Shown: positions 31,973-44,147 of the stretch, in pieces
How positions within the stretch are numbered: the first letter of the stretch is position 1
Layout of the letters: each line of letters starts with the position of its first letter
NCBI RefSeq assembly: GCF_932526225.1
Contig: NC_064039.1
Coordinates: forward strand, 12,170,139 to 12,234,138
Origin: Nematostella vectensis
Lineage: Eukaryota; Cnidaria; Anthozoa; Actiniaria; Edwardsiidae
Length of the DNA: 64,000 nt
Direction of reading: 5' to 3'
Translations under genes and position numbers: made by a program
Notes under the pieces: model-generated
Seen by the model: the letters and a program-made list of their open reading frames with translations, nothing else
Databases searched by the model: none
What the model was told of the DNA's origin: nothing

Positions 31973-32822
31973 CGGTAGGTATTGACTTTGTGGAATGCTT
32001 AGTAGAAGTGATAGAAACGCACAACTCGGACTTCGATTCTGCGGGGCGGGACAAGACAGAATTTTGGAGGAATCTTTTTATTATTGAGTGACTTTGACAT
32101 GCTCTCATCACATGAATTGCTCAATATTTACCCACCTCGGAAGACCAACGGATAATACTTAAACTTAAGGACTTTTTTTCCGGCTTTATCCATGTCTTTT
32201 AACACGTAATGTATCAAGAAAAGAAATTGTGAGTGATCTTGTTTTTTTTAACAGCACAGTGAATGTATCTGACTTAAGACGGTCAAATACCGAATAGTTA
32301 AGTGAAATTTTTCCGCGATTATTCAGTTTCTGTTATCACATTATCTCTAAAGAACGCTTCTTTCTTTTTGTAAGCTCATAGACTTGATAACATCAGGATA
32401 TTTCCGGCAAATGCTAAAGTTCCGGGCTATGTTAGGGAAGCAACTGGAATGAAATGGACTGTAAAATAAAAACACCGCAACCTCTTCAATCCCACCAAAT
32501 GTGCGCCAGTCAAATGGTCGAATTAACGAGGTGGCACCGAACAATACAGACCAAAATCGCATTTGGCCTAAGCTCCCCGGTTGCTTTTTTCCATGTTATC
32601 TTTCTACGCTTTCTTAATAAATATTCTAAACCTCCCTTAAATAAACTGTCATTGTTATTTCTTTCCTGGCTTTGCTTTGCCTAAAGTGTTCTTCTATGTA
32701 TTATAATTTCATTGAAATGGCTTAACAGCTATTTCATAACATGCGCATGTATATTTTGGCGTCAGAAAAGTAACTATTTTAACTGCCGGTAATTACTTCA
32801 AATGATTCAATAAATGGAATCA

Positions 32823-33944
32823 TCACAACTTACACTCAACCGTCTTTGCAGACATCGCTCTTGCTTTGTTCGAGCTGCGAATGGGACGGGCCCAGAGTTG
32901 ATTCGCGTTCTCATCTCGCTTGCACAGTACGGCAATCTGGACGCGTCTTAGTAGCCTTAGAGCGGCTTGTCTCAGCTCGCGTGTAAACGCAATATATATG
33001 AATGGATTTAAAGCTGAATTCAAGTTCGGCAAAATGGTAACAAAGAGAACGCTGTTGAATTCTGCTATTACGGGATGAATGACGGACGGAGACCAAAGAC
33101 TTTTCAGTACAAGTACAAAGAATGGAAACCAGCATATAAAGAAAGCGCCCACTACGCCCGCTATCATCTTAGTAGCTTTAATCTCACGTTTGAATGTTGC
33201 TATACGATCTCGAGTCAGAGTGGAAGAACGAGGCCGGCACGGCTCTGGAGAGACTAGGTTCTGCAAGGCCTTCGCGTGGACTCGGGCAATGTGGGTTAGG
33301 TAGGAATAGGTAAGAATTACTATAAGGAGAGGCATATAGAATGCAAATATTGCAACTACTGTATAGTAAATCGGGTCGTTTTTTCCGCAAATGCTAGTTG
33401 TTTTGAACACCGCGTTCCCTGGGTTGCTCCAGTTAAGATTTCCTAGCGACGCCCAGATTATAGAGTAAAGCCAAACAAAGCAAACAATCCGAAAGCCATT
33501 GCCGTTATTCATCAATGAATGATACCTCAATGGGGACTTGATCGCCACAAAGCGCTCAACACCCACCGCAGCGAGGTTCGTTATGGAGGCACAACACGCG
33601 AACGAGTCGATCCATATCCAAAAAGCACACAGTTCCATTCCCAGACACCAGTGGTTGTTTCTCACCGTCTGGTGGATGCGCCAGGGCATCGAGAACACCG
33701 ACACGAGCAAATCCGCAGTTGCAAGCGACACAAGGAGGATGTACGTAGCGCTGTGAAGACATCGGTAGCACGCCACTGTTACTAGAACCGCGGCATTACC
33801 AAAAAACGCCACGGCGCATATGATGCTCAGAACAACAGTCAACACGAGGTTCGTGACGCTTGGCCGTACGCTGCAGCGATCGAGCTCTTCACTCACTGTG
33901 TTGTTCATGAGTAAGCTGAAGTTCTGGTCCGGATGGAGGTCCAT
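32823..33944 (-). CDS. Class A GPCR, biogenic-amine-receptor-like, intronless (373 aa)
   Basis: Seven hydrophobic segments with rhodopsin-family landmarks: GN in TM1 (N50), LATADLL in TM2 (D78), the TM3 disulphide Cys C106, CAFWIWIDSF with an Asp at D113 where amine receptors bind the amine nitrogen, ERF (130-132) for DRY, W164 in TM4, P205 in TM5, CWFP (271-274) in TM6 and NPFIY (313-317) in TM7. The N-terminus has N-glycosylation sites (NFS, NNT). The third loop is short and basic. TM5 (AIFAFYMP) lacks the serines that bind catechol hydroxyls, so a catecholamine ligand is unlikely; other amines or another ligand are possible. An internal Met (MNNTV) is a possible alternative start. It is complete and undamaged. 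Confidence 0.93.
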   Translation of the reverse strand: MDLHPDQNFSLLMNNTVSEELDRCSVRPSVTNLVLTVVLSIICAVAFFGNAAVLVTVACYRCLHSATYILLVSLATADLLVSVFSMPWRIHQTVRNNHWCLGMELCAFWIWIDSFACCASITNLAAVGVERFVAIKSPLRYHSLMNNGNGFRIVCFVWLYSIIWASLGNLNWSNPGNAVFKTTSICGKNDPIYYTVVAIFAFYMPLLIVILTYSYLTHIARVHAKALQNLVSPEPCRPRSSTLTRDRIATFKREIKATKMIAGVVGAFFICWFPFFVLVLKSLWSPSVIHPVIAEFNSVLFVTILPNLNSALNPFIYIAFTRELRQAALRLLRRVQIAVLCKRDENANQLWARPIRSSNKARAMSAKTVECKL

Positions 33945-35620
33945 CGTCCCTACCCCTCTTTACCGATGCCGTAGACTTACTGCTCAACCTTTAAGCACTG
34001 TGATTTTACTGATGAGTTGCTTCCTCTTCCTATGACGTGCGTCGTTAGCTAAAGCGCCCTCTTTTCAAATGCCCAGATTTACATTACGCCAACAATAGAA
34101 CTTCTTTTTGACGGGAACATCGCTCAGCTCTCCCTCTAGGCTCGGAAAGGTTTCCGGAACTCTTACGGATGGCGTGAACCACCGAAGGCGGGCTTTTATA
34201 GATCTTACATGCAAACAAAGCTAGGTTATATCCCTTTATACTGCGCGAGAAACGGCGGTGAGCGCAAAAACTCGCCATGCGCATTGAAGTTGCACTTTGA
34301 CATGTCTTCCTTTGAGCCTTATGTCTATTTGCGCTGTTTTCTCAGAAGTCTTTAGATAAAGTGTACAGAACAAACAAGTACGTTTGCGGAGATATTAAAT
34401 TCTGGGGAAAATTTAATAGGCAGTGGGGGTCAAATTGCATATTTATCTCTTTGGGCGTCAAAAATTGTTTGATGTCACATAAATAAAATTAAACCGCGCT
34501 GGTGACAGAACTGCCAGTAACCGCTCAGAAAACATATGATAAATCTACCGACATTGATATCTGTTGGATACTTTCTTGCTCCAGGGCAATTCCACTGTTT
34601 TCACCGTCATTATTGGCTATATAAGTACTGAGTATTGAGCGTTTATTTTCTAATATAATTAAAAGGATGTTTTTGGTCTAAAAAGGAAGCGAAAAGCTTT
34701 CATTCTATATGTCGTTTGCGTGTCCTTTTTAATAAAAAAAAAACCGCCCGCAAAACTCAGGGATAAGACCAAAGATAAGATTACAAAGGAATTTATTGCT
34801 CTTAGTTCTAAAATTAAAGGCCTTTCGTTTTTTAGCCATCTAGATGTTTAAGATTAGAGCTTATTAGGTAATAAGTCAATAGCTACGATCTAAATCCCCG
34901 GCCAAGATAAATACATTAGTGGCTCATGCGGAATATTAATGAAAACCAGCAATAAATCTTTGTATTTTCTCTTATCGGTAAAAACATGGTGTACTGAGAA
35001 AGGAAATTAAACTTATTGTATGTTATGACTTTAAAAAACTGTTCACACAAAACAGTAATAAAATATGAGCGCCAGTTTGGACATAGCCCGCGCGACTTAT
35101 CGACGTATTTTCGTGTTTTCAAAATATCTCTTCTTGTTCCGCTTTATTTAGCTTTTTGCTCTTAAGCGACAATAAAGGCGTGTACCACTGTGTCCGTTGT
35201 TATATACAAACACATTTTGCGATGCGTTCTCCTCGGAATGAGATATATCTATCAGGCATTCTAGGATACTTCTAGAAGAAGTCTTGCATGCTGGTTGATC
35301 TAAATCACGTCTTTTTCAATGTCATCTAATTTGAGAATTATCGGCTGTTCATCGAGGTTGAAATGAAATGTTCTTAAAATCTTGGCATTTAATTTCCCAT
35401 ATCAACAAACCAGTGTCATTCGTGAGCTATGAAGTCCCCTCTTTCAAGCTAATAAGACAATAAAATTGTACTTAAAATTTTGCTGTCCAAGGTTTTATTG
35501 TTAGTTTTTCAAGACTTTAACTAATAGATTTTTTTATCATCGTTCAATTGGTTTAAGTCGACTCTCACAAGATTATTCAATCAAGAGACAATTGAACACA
35601 AGCCTTGAGCTACAAAAATA
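33945..35620. other. 5' flank of the GPCR and spacer, nothing recognised
   Basis: AT-rich, no gene-like frame. Small open frames at 34084-34284 and 34916-35122 have no domain character. Confidence 0.5.
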
Positions 35621-35627
35621 AATTGTA

Positions 35628-38600
35628 CCCGGGTATTTCGATGTCTTCGATGTACAGGGTTGATAGTACCCGGGTATTCCGATGTCTTTGATGTACAAGG
35701 TTGATAGTACCCGGGTATTCCGATGTCTTTGATGTACAAGGTTGATAGTACCCGGGTATTTCGATGTCTTCGATGTACCAAGTGGCTAGTACCCGGGTAT
35801 TCCGATGTCTTTGATGTACAAGGTTGATAGTACCCGGGTATTCCGATGTCTTTGATGTACCAAGTGGCTAGTACCCGGGTATTCCGATGTCTTTGATGAA
35901 CAAGGTTTATAGTACCCGGGTATTCCGATGTCTTTGATGAACTAGGTTGAAAGTGCCCGGGTATTTGTATGTCTTCGATGTACAAGGTTTATATTACCCG
36001 GGTATGCCGATGTCTTTGATGTACAAGGTTGATAGTACCCGGGTATTTCGATGTACAGGGTTGACAGTACCCGGGTATTCCGATGTCTTTGATGTACAAG
36101 GTTGATAGTACCCGGGTATTCCGATGTCTTTGATGTACAAGGTTGATAGTACCCGGGTATTCCGATGTCTTTGATGTACAATGTTGATAGTACCCGGGTA
36201 TTTCGATGTCTTTGATGTACCAAGTGAATGGTACCCGGATATTTCGATGTCTTTGATGTACAAGGTTGATAGTACCCGGGTATTTCGATGTCTTTGATGT
36301 ACAAGGTTGATAGTACCCGGGTATTCCGATGTCTTTGATGTACAAGGTTGATAGTACCCGGGTATTTCGATGTCTTCGATGTACCAAGTGGCTAGTACCC
36401 GGGTATTCCGATGTCTTTGATGTACAAGGTTGATAGTACCCGGTTATTCCGATGTCTTTGATGTACAAGGTTGATAGTACCCGGGTATTTCGATGTCTTT
36501 GATGTACAAGGTTGATAGTACCCGGTTATTTCGATGTCTTTGATGTACAATGTTGATAGTACCCGGGTATTTTGATGTCTTTGATGTACCAAGTGGCTAG
36601 TACCCGGGTATTTCGATGTCTTTGATGTACAAGGTTGATAGTACCCGGGTATTTCGATGTCTTTGATGTACAAGGTTGATAGTACCCGGGTATTCCGATG
36701 TCTTTGATGTACTAGGTTGATAGTACCCGGGTATTCCGATGTCTTTCATTACTAGGTTGATAGTACCCGGGTATTCCGATGTCTTTGATGTACAAGGTTG
36801 ATAGTACCCGGGTATTTCGATGTCTTTGATGTACAAGGTTCATAGTACCCGGGTATTTCGATGTCTTTGATGTACAAGGTTGATAGTACCCGGGTATTTC
36901 GATGTCTTTGATGTACAAGGTTGATAGTACCCGGGTATTTCGATGTCTTTGATGTACAATGTTGATAGTACCCGGGTATTCCGATGTCTTTGATGTACAA
37001 GGTTGATAGTACCCGGGTATTCCGATGTCTTTGATGAACTAGGTTGAAAGTGCCCGGGTATTTGTATGTCTTCGATGTACAAGGTTTATATTACCCGGGT
37101 ATGCCGATGTCTTTGATGTACAAGGTTGATAGTACCCGGGTATTTCGATGTACAGGGTTGACAGTACCCGGGTATTCCGATGTCTTTGATGTACAAGGTT
37201 GATAGTACCCGGGTATTCCGATGTCTTTGATGTACAAGGTTGATAGTACCCGGGTATTCCGATGTCTTTGATGTACAATGTTGATAGTACCCGGGTATTT
37301 CGATGTCTTTGATGTACCAAGTGAATGGTACCCGGGTATTTCGATGTCTTTGATGTACAAGGTTGATAGTACCCGGGTATTTCGATGTCTTTGATGTACA
37401 AGGTTGATAGTACCCGGGTATTCCGATGTCTTTGATGTACAAGGTTGATAGTACCCGGGTATTTCGATGTCTTCGATGTACCAAGTGGCTAGTACCCGGG
37501 TATTCCGATGTCTTTGATGTACAAGGTTGATAGTACCCGGTTATTCCGATGTCTTTGATGTACAAGGTTGATAGTACCCGGGTATTTCGATGTCTTTGAT
37601 GTACAAGGTTGATAGTACCCGGTTATTTCGATGTCTTTGATGTACAATGTTGATAGTACCCGGGTATTTTGATGTCTTTGATGTACCAAGTGGCTAGTAC
37701 CCGGGTATTTCGATGTCTTTGATGTACAAGGTTGATAGTACCCGGGTATTTCGATGTCTTTGATGTACAAGGTTGATAGTACCCGGGTATTCCGATGTCT
37801 TTGATGTACTAGGTTGATAGTACCCGGGTATTCCGATGTCTTTCATTACTAGGTTGATAGTACCCGGGTATTCCGATGTCTTTGATGTACAAGGTTGATA
37901 GTACCCGGGTATTTCGATGTCTTTGATGTACAAGGTTCATAGTACCCGGGTATTTCGATGTCTTTGATGTACAAGGTTGATAGTACCCGGGTATTTCGAT
38001 GTCTTTGATGTACAAGGTTGATAGTACCCGGGTATTTCGATGTCTTTGATGTACAATGTTGATAGTACCCGGGTATTCCGATGTCTTTGATGTACAATGT
38101 TGATAGTACCCGGGTATTCCGATGTCTTTGATGTACAAGGTTGATAGTACCCGGGTATTCCGATGTCTTTGATGTACAATGTTGATAGTACCCGGGTATT
38201 TCGATGTCTTTGATGTACAAGGTTGATAGTACCCGGTTATTCCGATGTCTTTGATGTACCAAGTGGCTAGTACCCGGGTATTTCGATGTCTTTGATGAAC
38301 TAGGTTGAAAGTGCCCGGGTATTCCGATGTCTTTGATGTACAAGGTTGATAGTACCCGGGTATTCCGATGTCTTTGATGTACAAGGTTGATAGTACCCGG
38401 GTATTCCGATGTCTTTGATGTACAATGTTGATAGTACCCGGGTATTTCGATGTCTTTGATGTACAAGGTTGATAGTACCCGGGTATTCCGATGTCTTTGA
38501 TGTACAAGGTTGATAGTACCCGGTTATTTCGATGTCTTTGATGTACAAGGTTGATAGTACCCGGGTATTTCGATGTCTTTCATGTACTAGGTTGATAGTA

Positions 38601-41600
38601 CCCGGGTATTCCGATGTCTTTGATGTACTAGTTTGATAGTACCCGGGTATTCCGATGTCTTTGATGTACCAAGTGAATGGCACCCGGGTATTCCGATGTC
38701 TTTGATGTACAAGGTTGATAGTACCCGGGTATTCCGATGTCTTTGATGTACAATGTTGATAGTACCCGGGTATTCCGGTGTCTTTGATGTACAAGGTTGA
38801 TAGTACCCGGGTATTTTGATGTCTTTGATGTACAAAGTGGCTAGTACCCGGGTATTTCGATGTCTTTGATGTACAAGGTTGATAGTACCCGGTTATTCCG
38901 ATGTCTTTGATGTACAAGGTTGATAGTACCCGGGTATTTCGATGTCTTAGATGTACAAGGTTGAAAGTACTCGGGTATTTTGATGTCTTTGATGTACAAA
39001 GTGGCTAGTACCCGGTTATTTCGATGTCTTTGATGTACAAGGTTGATAGTACCCGGTTATTCCGATGTCTTTGATGTACAAGGTTGATAGTACCCGGGTA
39101 TTTCGATGTCTTCGATGTACAAGGTTGATAGTACCCGGGTATTTTGATGTCTTTGATGTACAAAGTGGCTAGTACCCGGTTATTTCGATGTCTTTGATGT
39201 ACAAGGTTGATAGTACCCGGGTATTTCGATGTCTTTGATGTACAAGGTTGATAGTACCCGGGTATTTCGATGTCTTTCATGTACTAGGTTGATAGTACCC
39301 GGGTATTTCGATGTCTTTGATGTACAAGGTTGATAGTACCCGGTTATTTCGATGTCTTTAATGTAAAATGTTGATAGTACCCGGGTATTTCGATGTCTTT
39401 GATGTACAAGGTTGATAGTACCCGGTTATTTCGATGTCTTTGATGTACAAGGTTGATAGTACCCGGGTATTCCGATGTCTTTGATGTACAATGTTGATAG
39501 TACCCGGGTATTTCGATGTCTTTGATGTACAAGGTTGATAGTACCCGGGTATTTCGATGTCTTTGATGAACTACGTTGAAAGTGCCCGGGTATTTGTATG
39601 TCTTCGATGTACAAGGTTTATATTACCCGGGTATGCCGATGTCTTTGATGTACAAGGTTGATAGTACCCGGGTATTTCGATGTCTTTGATGTACAAGGTT
39701 GATAGTACCCGGTTATTCCGATGTCTTTGATGTACAAGGTTGATAGTACCCGGGTATTCCGATGTCTTTGATGTACAAGGTTGATAGTACCCGGGTATTC
39801 CGATGTCTTTGATGTACAAGGTTGATAGTACCTGGGTATTTCGATGTACAAGGTTGATAGTACCCGGGTATTCCGATGTCTTTGATGTACAAGGTTGATA
39901 GTACCCGGGTATTCCGATGTCTTCGATGTACAATGTTGATAGTACCCGGGTATTTCGATGTCTTTGATGTACAAGGTTGATAGTACCCGGTTATTCCGAT
40001 GTCTTTCATGTACAAGGTTGATAGTACCCGGGTATTTCGATGTCTTTGATGTACAAGGTTGATAGTACCCGGGTATTCCGATGTCTTTGATGTACCAAGT
40101 GAATGGTACCCGGGTATTCCGATGTCTTTGATGTACAAGGTTGATAGTACCCGGGTATTCCGATGTCTTTGATGTACTAGGTTGATAGTACCCGGGTATT
40201 TCGATGTCTTTGATGTACAATGTTGATAGTACCCGGGTATTCCGATGTCTTTGATGTGCAAGGTTAATAATACCCGGGTAATTCGATGTCTTTGATGTAC
40301 AAGGTTGATAGTACCCGGGTATTTCGATGTCTTTGATGTACAATGTTGATAGTACCCGGGTATTTCGATGTCTTTGATGTACAAGGTTGATAGTACCCGG
40401 GTATTCCGATGTCTTTGATGTACAATGTTGATAGTACCCGGGTATTCCGATGTCTTTGATGTACAAGGTTGATAGTACCCGGGTATTTCGATGTCTGTGA
40501 TGTAGCAAGTGGTTAATACCCGGGTATTTCGATGTCTTTGATGTACAAGGTTGATAGTACCCGGTTATTCCGATGTCTTTCATGTACAAGGTTGATAGTA
40601 CCCGGGTATTTCGATGTCTTTGATGTACAAGGTTGATAGTACCCGGTTATTCCGATGTCTTTCATGTACAAGGTTGATAGTACCCGGGTATTTCGATGTC
40701 TTTGATGTACAAGGTTGATAGTACCCGGGTATTTCGATGTCTTTGATGTACAATGTTGATAGTACCCGGGTATTCCGATGTCTTTGATGTACAAGGTTGA
40801 TAGTACCCGGGTATTTCGATGTCTGTGATGTAGCAAGTGGCTAGTACCCGGGTATTTCGATGTCTGTGATGTACAAGGTTGATAGTACCGGGTATTCCGA
40901 TGTCTTTGATGTACAAGGTTGATAGTACCCGGGTATTCCGATGTCTTTGATGTACAAGGTTAATAATACCCGGGTATTTCGATGTCTTTGATGTACAATG
41001 TTGATAGTACCCGGGTATTCCGATGTCTTTGATGTACAAGGTTGATTGTACCCGGGTATTCCGATGTCTTTGATGTACTAGGTTGATAGTACCCGGGTAT
41101 TCCGATGTCTTTCATGTACTAGGTTGATAGTACCCGGGTATTCCGATGTCTTTGATGTACTAGGTTGATAGTACCCGGGTATTCCGATGTCTTTGATGTA
41201 CCAAGTGAATGGTACCCGGGTATTCCGATGTCTTTGATGTACAAGGTTGATAGTACCCGGGTATTCCGATGTCTTTGATGTACTAGGTTGATAGTACCCG
41301 GGTATTTCGATGTCTTTGATGTACAATGTTGATAGTACCCGGGTATTCCGATGTCTTTGATGTGCAAGGTTAATAATACCCGGGTAATTCGATGTCTTTG
41401 ATGTACAATGTTGATAGTACCCGGGTATTCCGATGTCTTTGATGTACAAGGTTGATTGTACCCGGGTATTTCGATGTCTTTGATGTCTAAGTGAATGGTA
41501 CCCGGGTATTCCGATGTCTTTGATGTACAAGGTTGATAGTACCCGGGTATTCCGATGTCTTTGATGGACAATGTTGATAGTACCCGGGTATTCCGATGTC

Positions 41601-42790
41601 TTTGATGTAGAAGGTTGATAGTACCCTGGTATTTCGATGTCTTTGATGTACAAGGTTGATAGTACCCGGGTATTTCGGTGTCTTTGATGTACCAAGTGAC
41701 CAGTACCCGGGTATTTCGATGTCTTCGATGTACAAGGTTGATAGTACTCGGGTATTCCGATGTCTTTGATGTACAAGGTTGATAGTACCCGGGTATTCCG
41801 ATGTCTTTGATGTACAATGTTGATAGTACCCGGGTGTTCCGATGTCTTTGATGTACAATGTTGATAGTACCCGGGTATTTCGATGTCTTTGATGTACTAG
41901 GTTGATAGTACCCGGGTATTCCGATGTCTTTGATGTACAATGTTGATAGTACCCGGGTATTCCGATGTCTTTGATGTACTAGGTTGATAGTACCCGGGTA
42001 TTCCGATGTCTTTCATGTACTAGGTTGATAGTACCCGGGTATTCCGATGTCTTTGATGTACTAGTTTGATAGTACCCGGGTATTCCGATGTCTTTGATGT
42101 ACAATGTTGATAGTACCCGGGTATTCCGGTGTCTTTGATGTACAAGGTTGATTGTACCCGGGTATTCCGATGTCTTTGATGTACAAGGTTGATAGTACCC
42201 GGGTATTCCGATGTCTTTGATGTACAAGGTTGATAGTACCCGGGTATTCCGATGTCTTCGATGTACAATGTTGATAGTACCCGGGTATTCCGATGTCTTT
42301 GATGTACAAGGTTGATAGTACCCGGGTATTTCGATGTCTGTGATGTACCAAGTGGCTAGTACCCGGGTATTTCGATGTCTTTGATGTACAATGTTGATAG
42401 TACCCGGGTATTCCGATGTCTTCGATGTACAATGTTGATAGTACCCGGGTATTCCGATGTCTTTGATGTACAAGGTTGATAGTACCCGGGTATTTCGATG
42501 TCTGTGATGTACCAAGTGACTAGTACCCGGGTATTCCGATGTCTTTGATGTACAAGGTTGATAGTACCCGGGTATTTCGATGTCTTTGATGTACAAGGTT
42601 GAAAATACTCGGGTATTTCGATGTCTTCGATGTACAAGGTTGAAAGTACTCGGGTATTTCGATGTCTTCGATGTACAAGGTTGAAAGTACTCGGGCATTT
42701 CGATGTCTTCGATGTACAAGGTTGAAAGTACTCGGGTATTTCGATGTCTTTGATGTAAAAGGTTGATAGTACCCGGGTATTCCGATGTCT
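35628..42790. repeat. 41-bp satellite-like array, about 175 copies, with higher-order structure
   Basis: The unit reads TACCCGGGTATT(C/T)CGATG, then TCTTTGATGTACAAGGTTGA and TAG, 41 bp in the standard form. TACCCGGGTA is a perfect 10-bp palindrome. Variants include ATT-CCG/TCG, ACAAGG/ACAATG/ACTAGG, CCAAGTGGC, CGGTTATT, and a shortened unit (for example near 36045) missing 9 bp between the two GATGT repeats. Unusual variants recur exactly 1097 bp apart (for example TTTGTATGTCTTCGATG near 35967 and 37064), showing a duplicated 27-unit block (27 x 41 minus 9 and 1). Degenerate units trail to about 42930. No spacers, so not CRISPR-like. All minus-strand ORFs here are repeat artefacts. Confidence 0.97.
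35915..38098. repeat. Recent 1097-bp higher-order duplication within the 41-bp array
   Basis: Segment about 35915-37011 is repeated at about 37012-38098 in the same order of variant units, with very few differences (for example CCCGGATA at 36235 against CCCGGGTA at 37332). Limits are approximate. Confidence 0.85.
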
Positions 42791-42938
42791 TTGCGTACGC
42801 GCTTGCTGTTTTAAATGTTCAAATATGTTGGTTTTCCGGGTAATTGTACGTGTTAGATACCATAGTGGCCTAACACCTAGGTATTCCGATGTACAAAGAT
42901 GTCAGTTCCCTGCTATTTCAATGTCTTCGAAGTCTTTT

Positions 42939-44147
42939 TTATTGGTATCTTCCCATGGATGAAGCGCGGGCATAAGCGCGACGCCCACACGACTGCCAAC
43001 TGTTAGCTATTGGGAGCGCACTGATATCCACAAATGACTCTTCAGCCCTCGTGCTGCGTGTCCAAGTAACGTGAAGGCGACGTGTGAATAGTGGACTCCA
43101 CTCAGAAGGTGACGCGAAAGGCTCAACCTGCGTCATCATATCCGGGATGTTACTCTTGATGTCGCTTTGGACGACGTAGACAGCTCTACGCTGCCGATGC
43201 ATATGGCAAAGGAAGCATCTCTGGTGGAGATAACGGCGCACTCGCACGTACCTTTTATGGATATAGAAACGACTTCGCTTGTTTCTAAATGCATAAATGA
43301 GTGGACGCAGCGAGGAATTAACAAACATCAGCCACACTATCAACAAGTAGTAGAGATCGGGTACGTTGTGCCCAGAAAGAAAGATTGTGTGATTGCGAAA
43401 GGGAAGGTGAGGATAATGAAGGTGACGGTAAGGATGAGGGTTGTGAATGAAGAATAATTTTTAGTCATCTGACGGAGGTGTTCCAGGTTATGGCAAACGC
43501 AGGGTGTGGTATTCTTGATGGCCTCCCTTGTTTTTCTGATTATTTCCATAACGGACACGATGATCAGCCCGAGCAAAAGACCCTTGAATAAAATACCTTC
43601 AAAGAATGTGAACAGCATTAAGGAAGTGTCATTAGAATTGGGTGACCCGACCAGAATACAGTTACGAATTGCGGGCACATAGACGGGCTTGCCGTGGGAG
43701 AATTGGCAAGGAGAATATATCGGCTAATAACCATATTACGACAAGTATCGCAAAGCCACAGCGAACCGACAAAGCCTCCACTCGACGGTGTATTACTTGG
43801 AATTGTTTCTCGCACACAATAGAAAATATTGCCAAGGCCGTTGCTCTGTAGAGTATCTCTCCCAAAAACGCACTGATCGAACAACCCATATCCCCGAAAA
43901 ACCATCTGCCACATAGCAGTGAGGTGAGTGAGACCGGCATGTAGAGTAAACAAAGACCGAGGTCCGAAAGCGCCACACTGAACACGAGAGCGTTACACTG
44001 CGTATGCATAAGGCGTGTCTTATAGATAACATGCAGTATTTTTCCATTTCCCAGAACGCCAGTTATAATAATCAGGACGATAACAATCACAGAAAGAGCT
44101 GTGGGTAGCATAACTCGTCCTAGGTAAAGAAGGAGTTCACGGTCCAA
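42939..44147 (-). pseudogene. Class A GPCR interrupted by two frameshifts
   Basis: Three overlapping frames form one receptor. 44147-43662 carries TM1-TM4 (TGVLGNGKILHVIY, VALSDLGLCLLYMP, GDMGCSIS, CEKQF in place of DRY, VIWLLADIFSLP). 43678-43340 carries the second loop to TM6 (FKGLLLGLIIVSVMEIIRK, TFIILTFPFAITQS). 43346-42939 carries TM7 (IVWLMFVNSSLRPLIYAF) and a basic Cys-rich tail. The shifts fall near 43670 and 43342. The rest of the coding sequence looks well preserved, so this is either a young pseudogene, an unrecognised pair of tiny introns, or assembly error next to the repeat array. The divergent E/DRY motif and lack of CWxP point to a lineage-specific receptor; ligand unknown. 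Confidence 0.82.

Larger units (their letters stand above)
28871..32822. other. Intergenic region, no gene recognised
   Basis: About 4 kb with scattered short open frames (29365, 29695, 30037, 31184, 31401) lacking domain or exon features. Contains the MITE at 30341-30625 and a pyrimidine tract at 31858-31972 built of CCCCCTTTCTA units. Confidence 0.5.

Noticed and set aside
35581-42719. Many minus-strand ORFs of 60-323 residues with YIKDIGIPGYYQPCTSKTS repeats
   Set aside because: Products of a stop-free 41-bp tandem repeat; no start context, domain, splice signal or non-repeat sequence.
35628-42790. CRISPR-like array
   Set aside because: Repeats are directly adjacent with no unique spacers, and the surrounding genes are animal genes.
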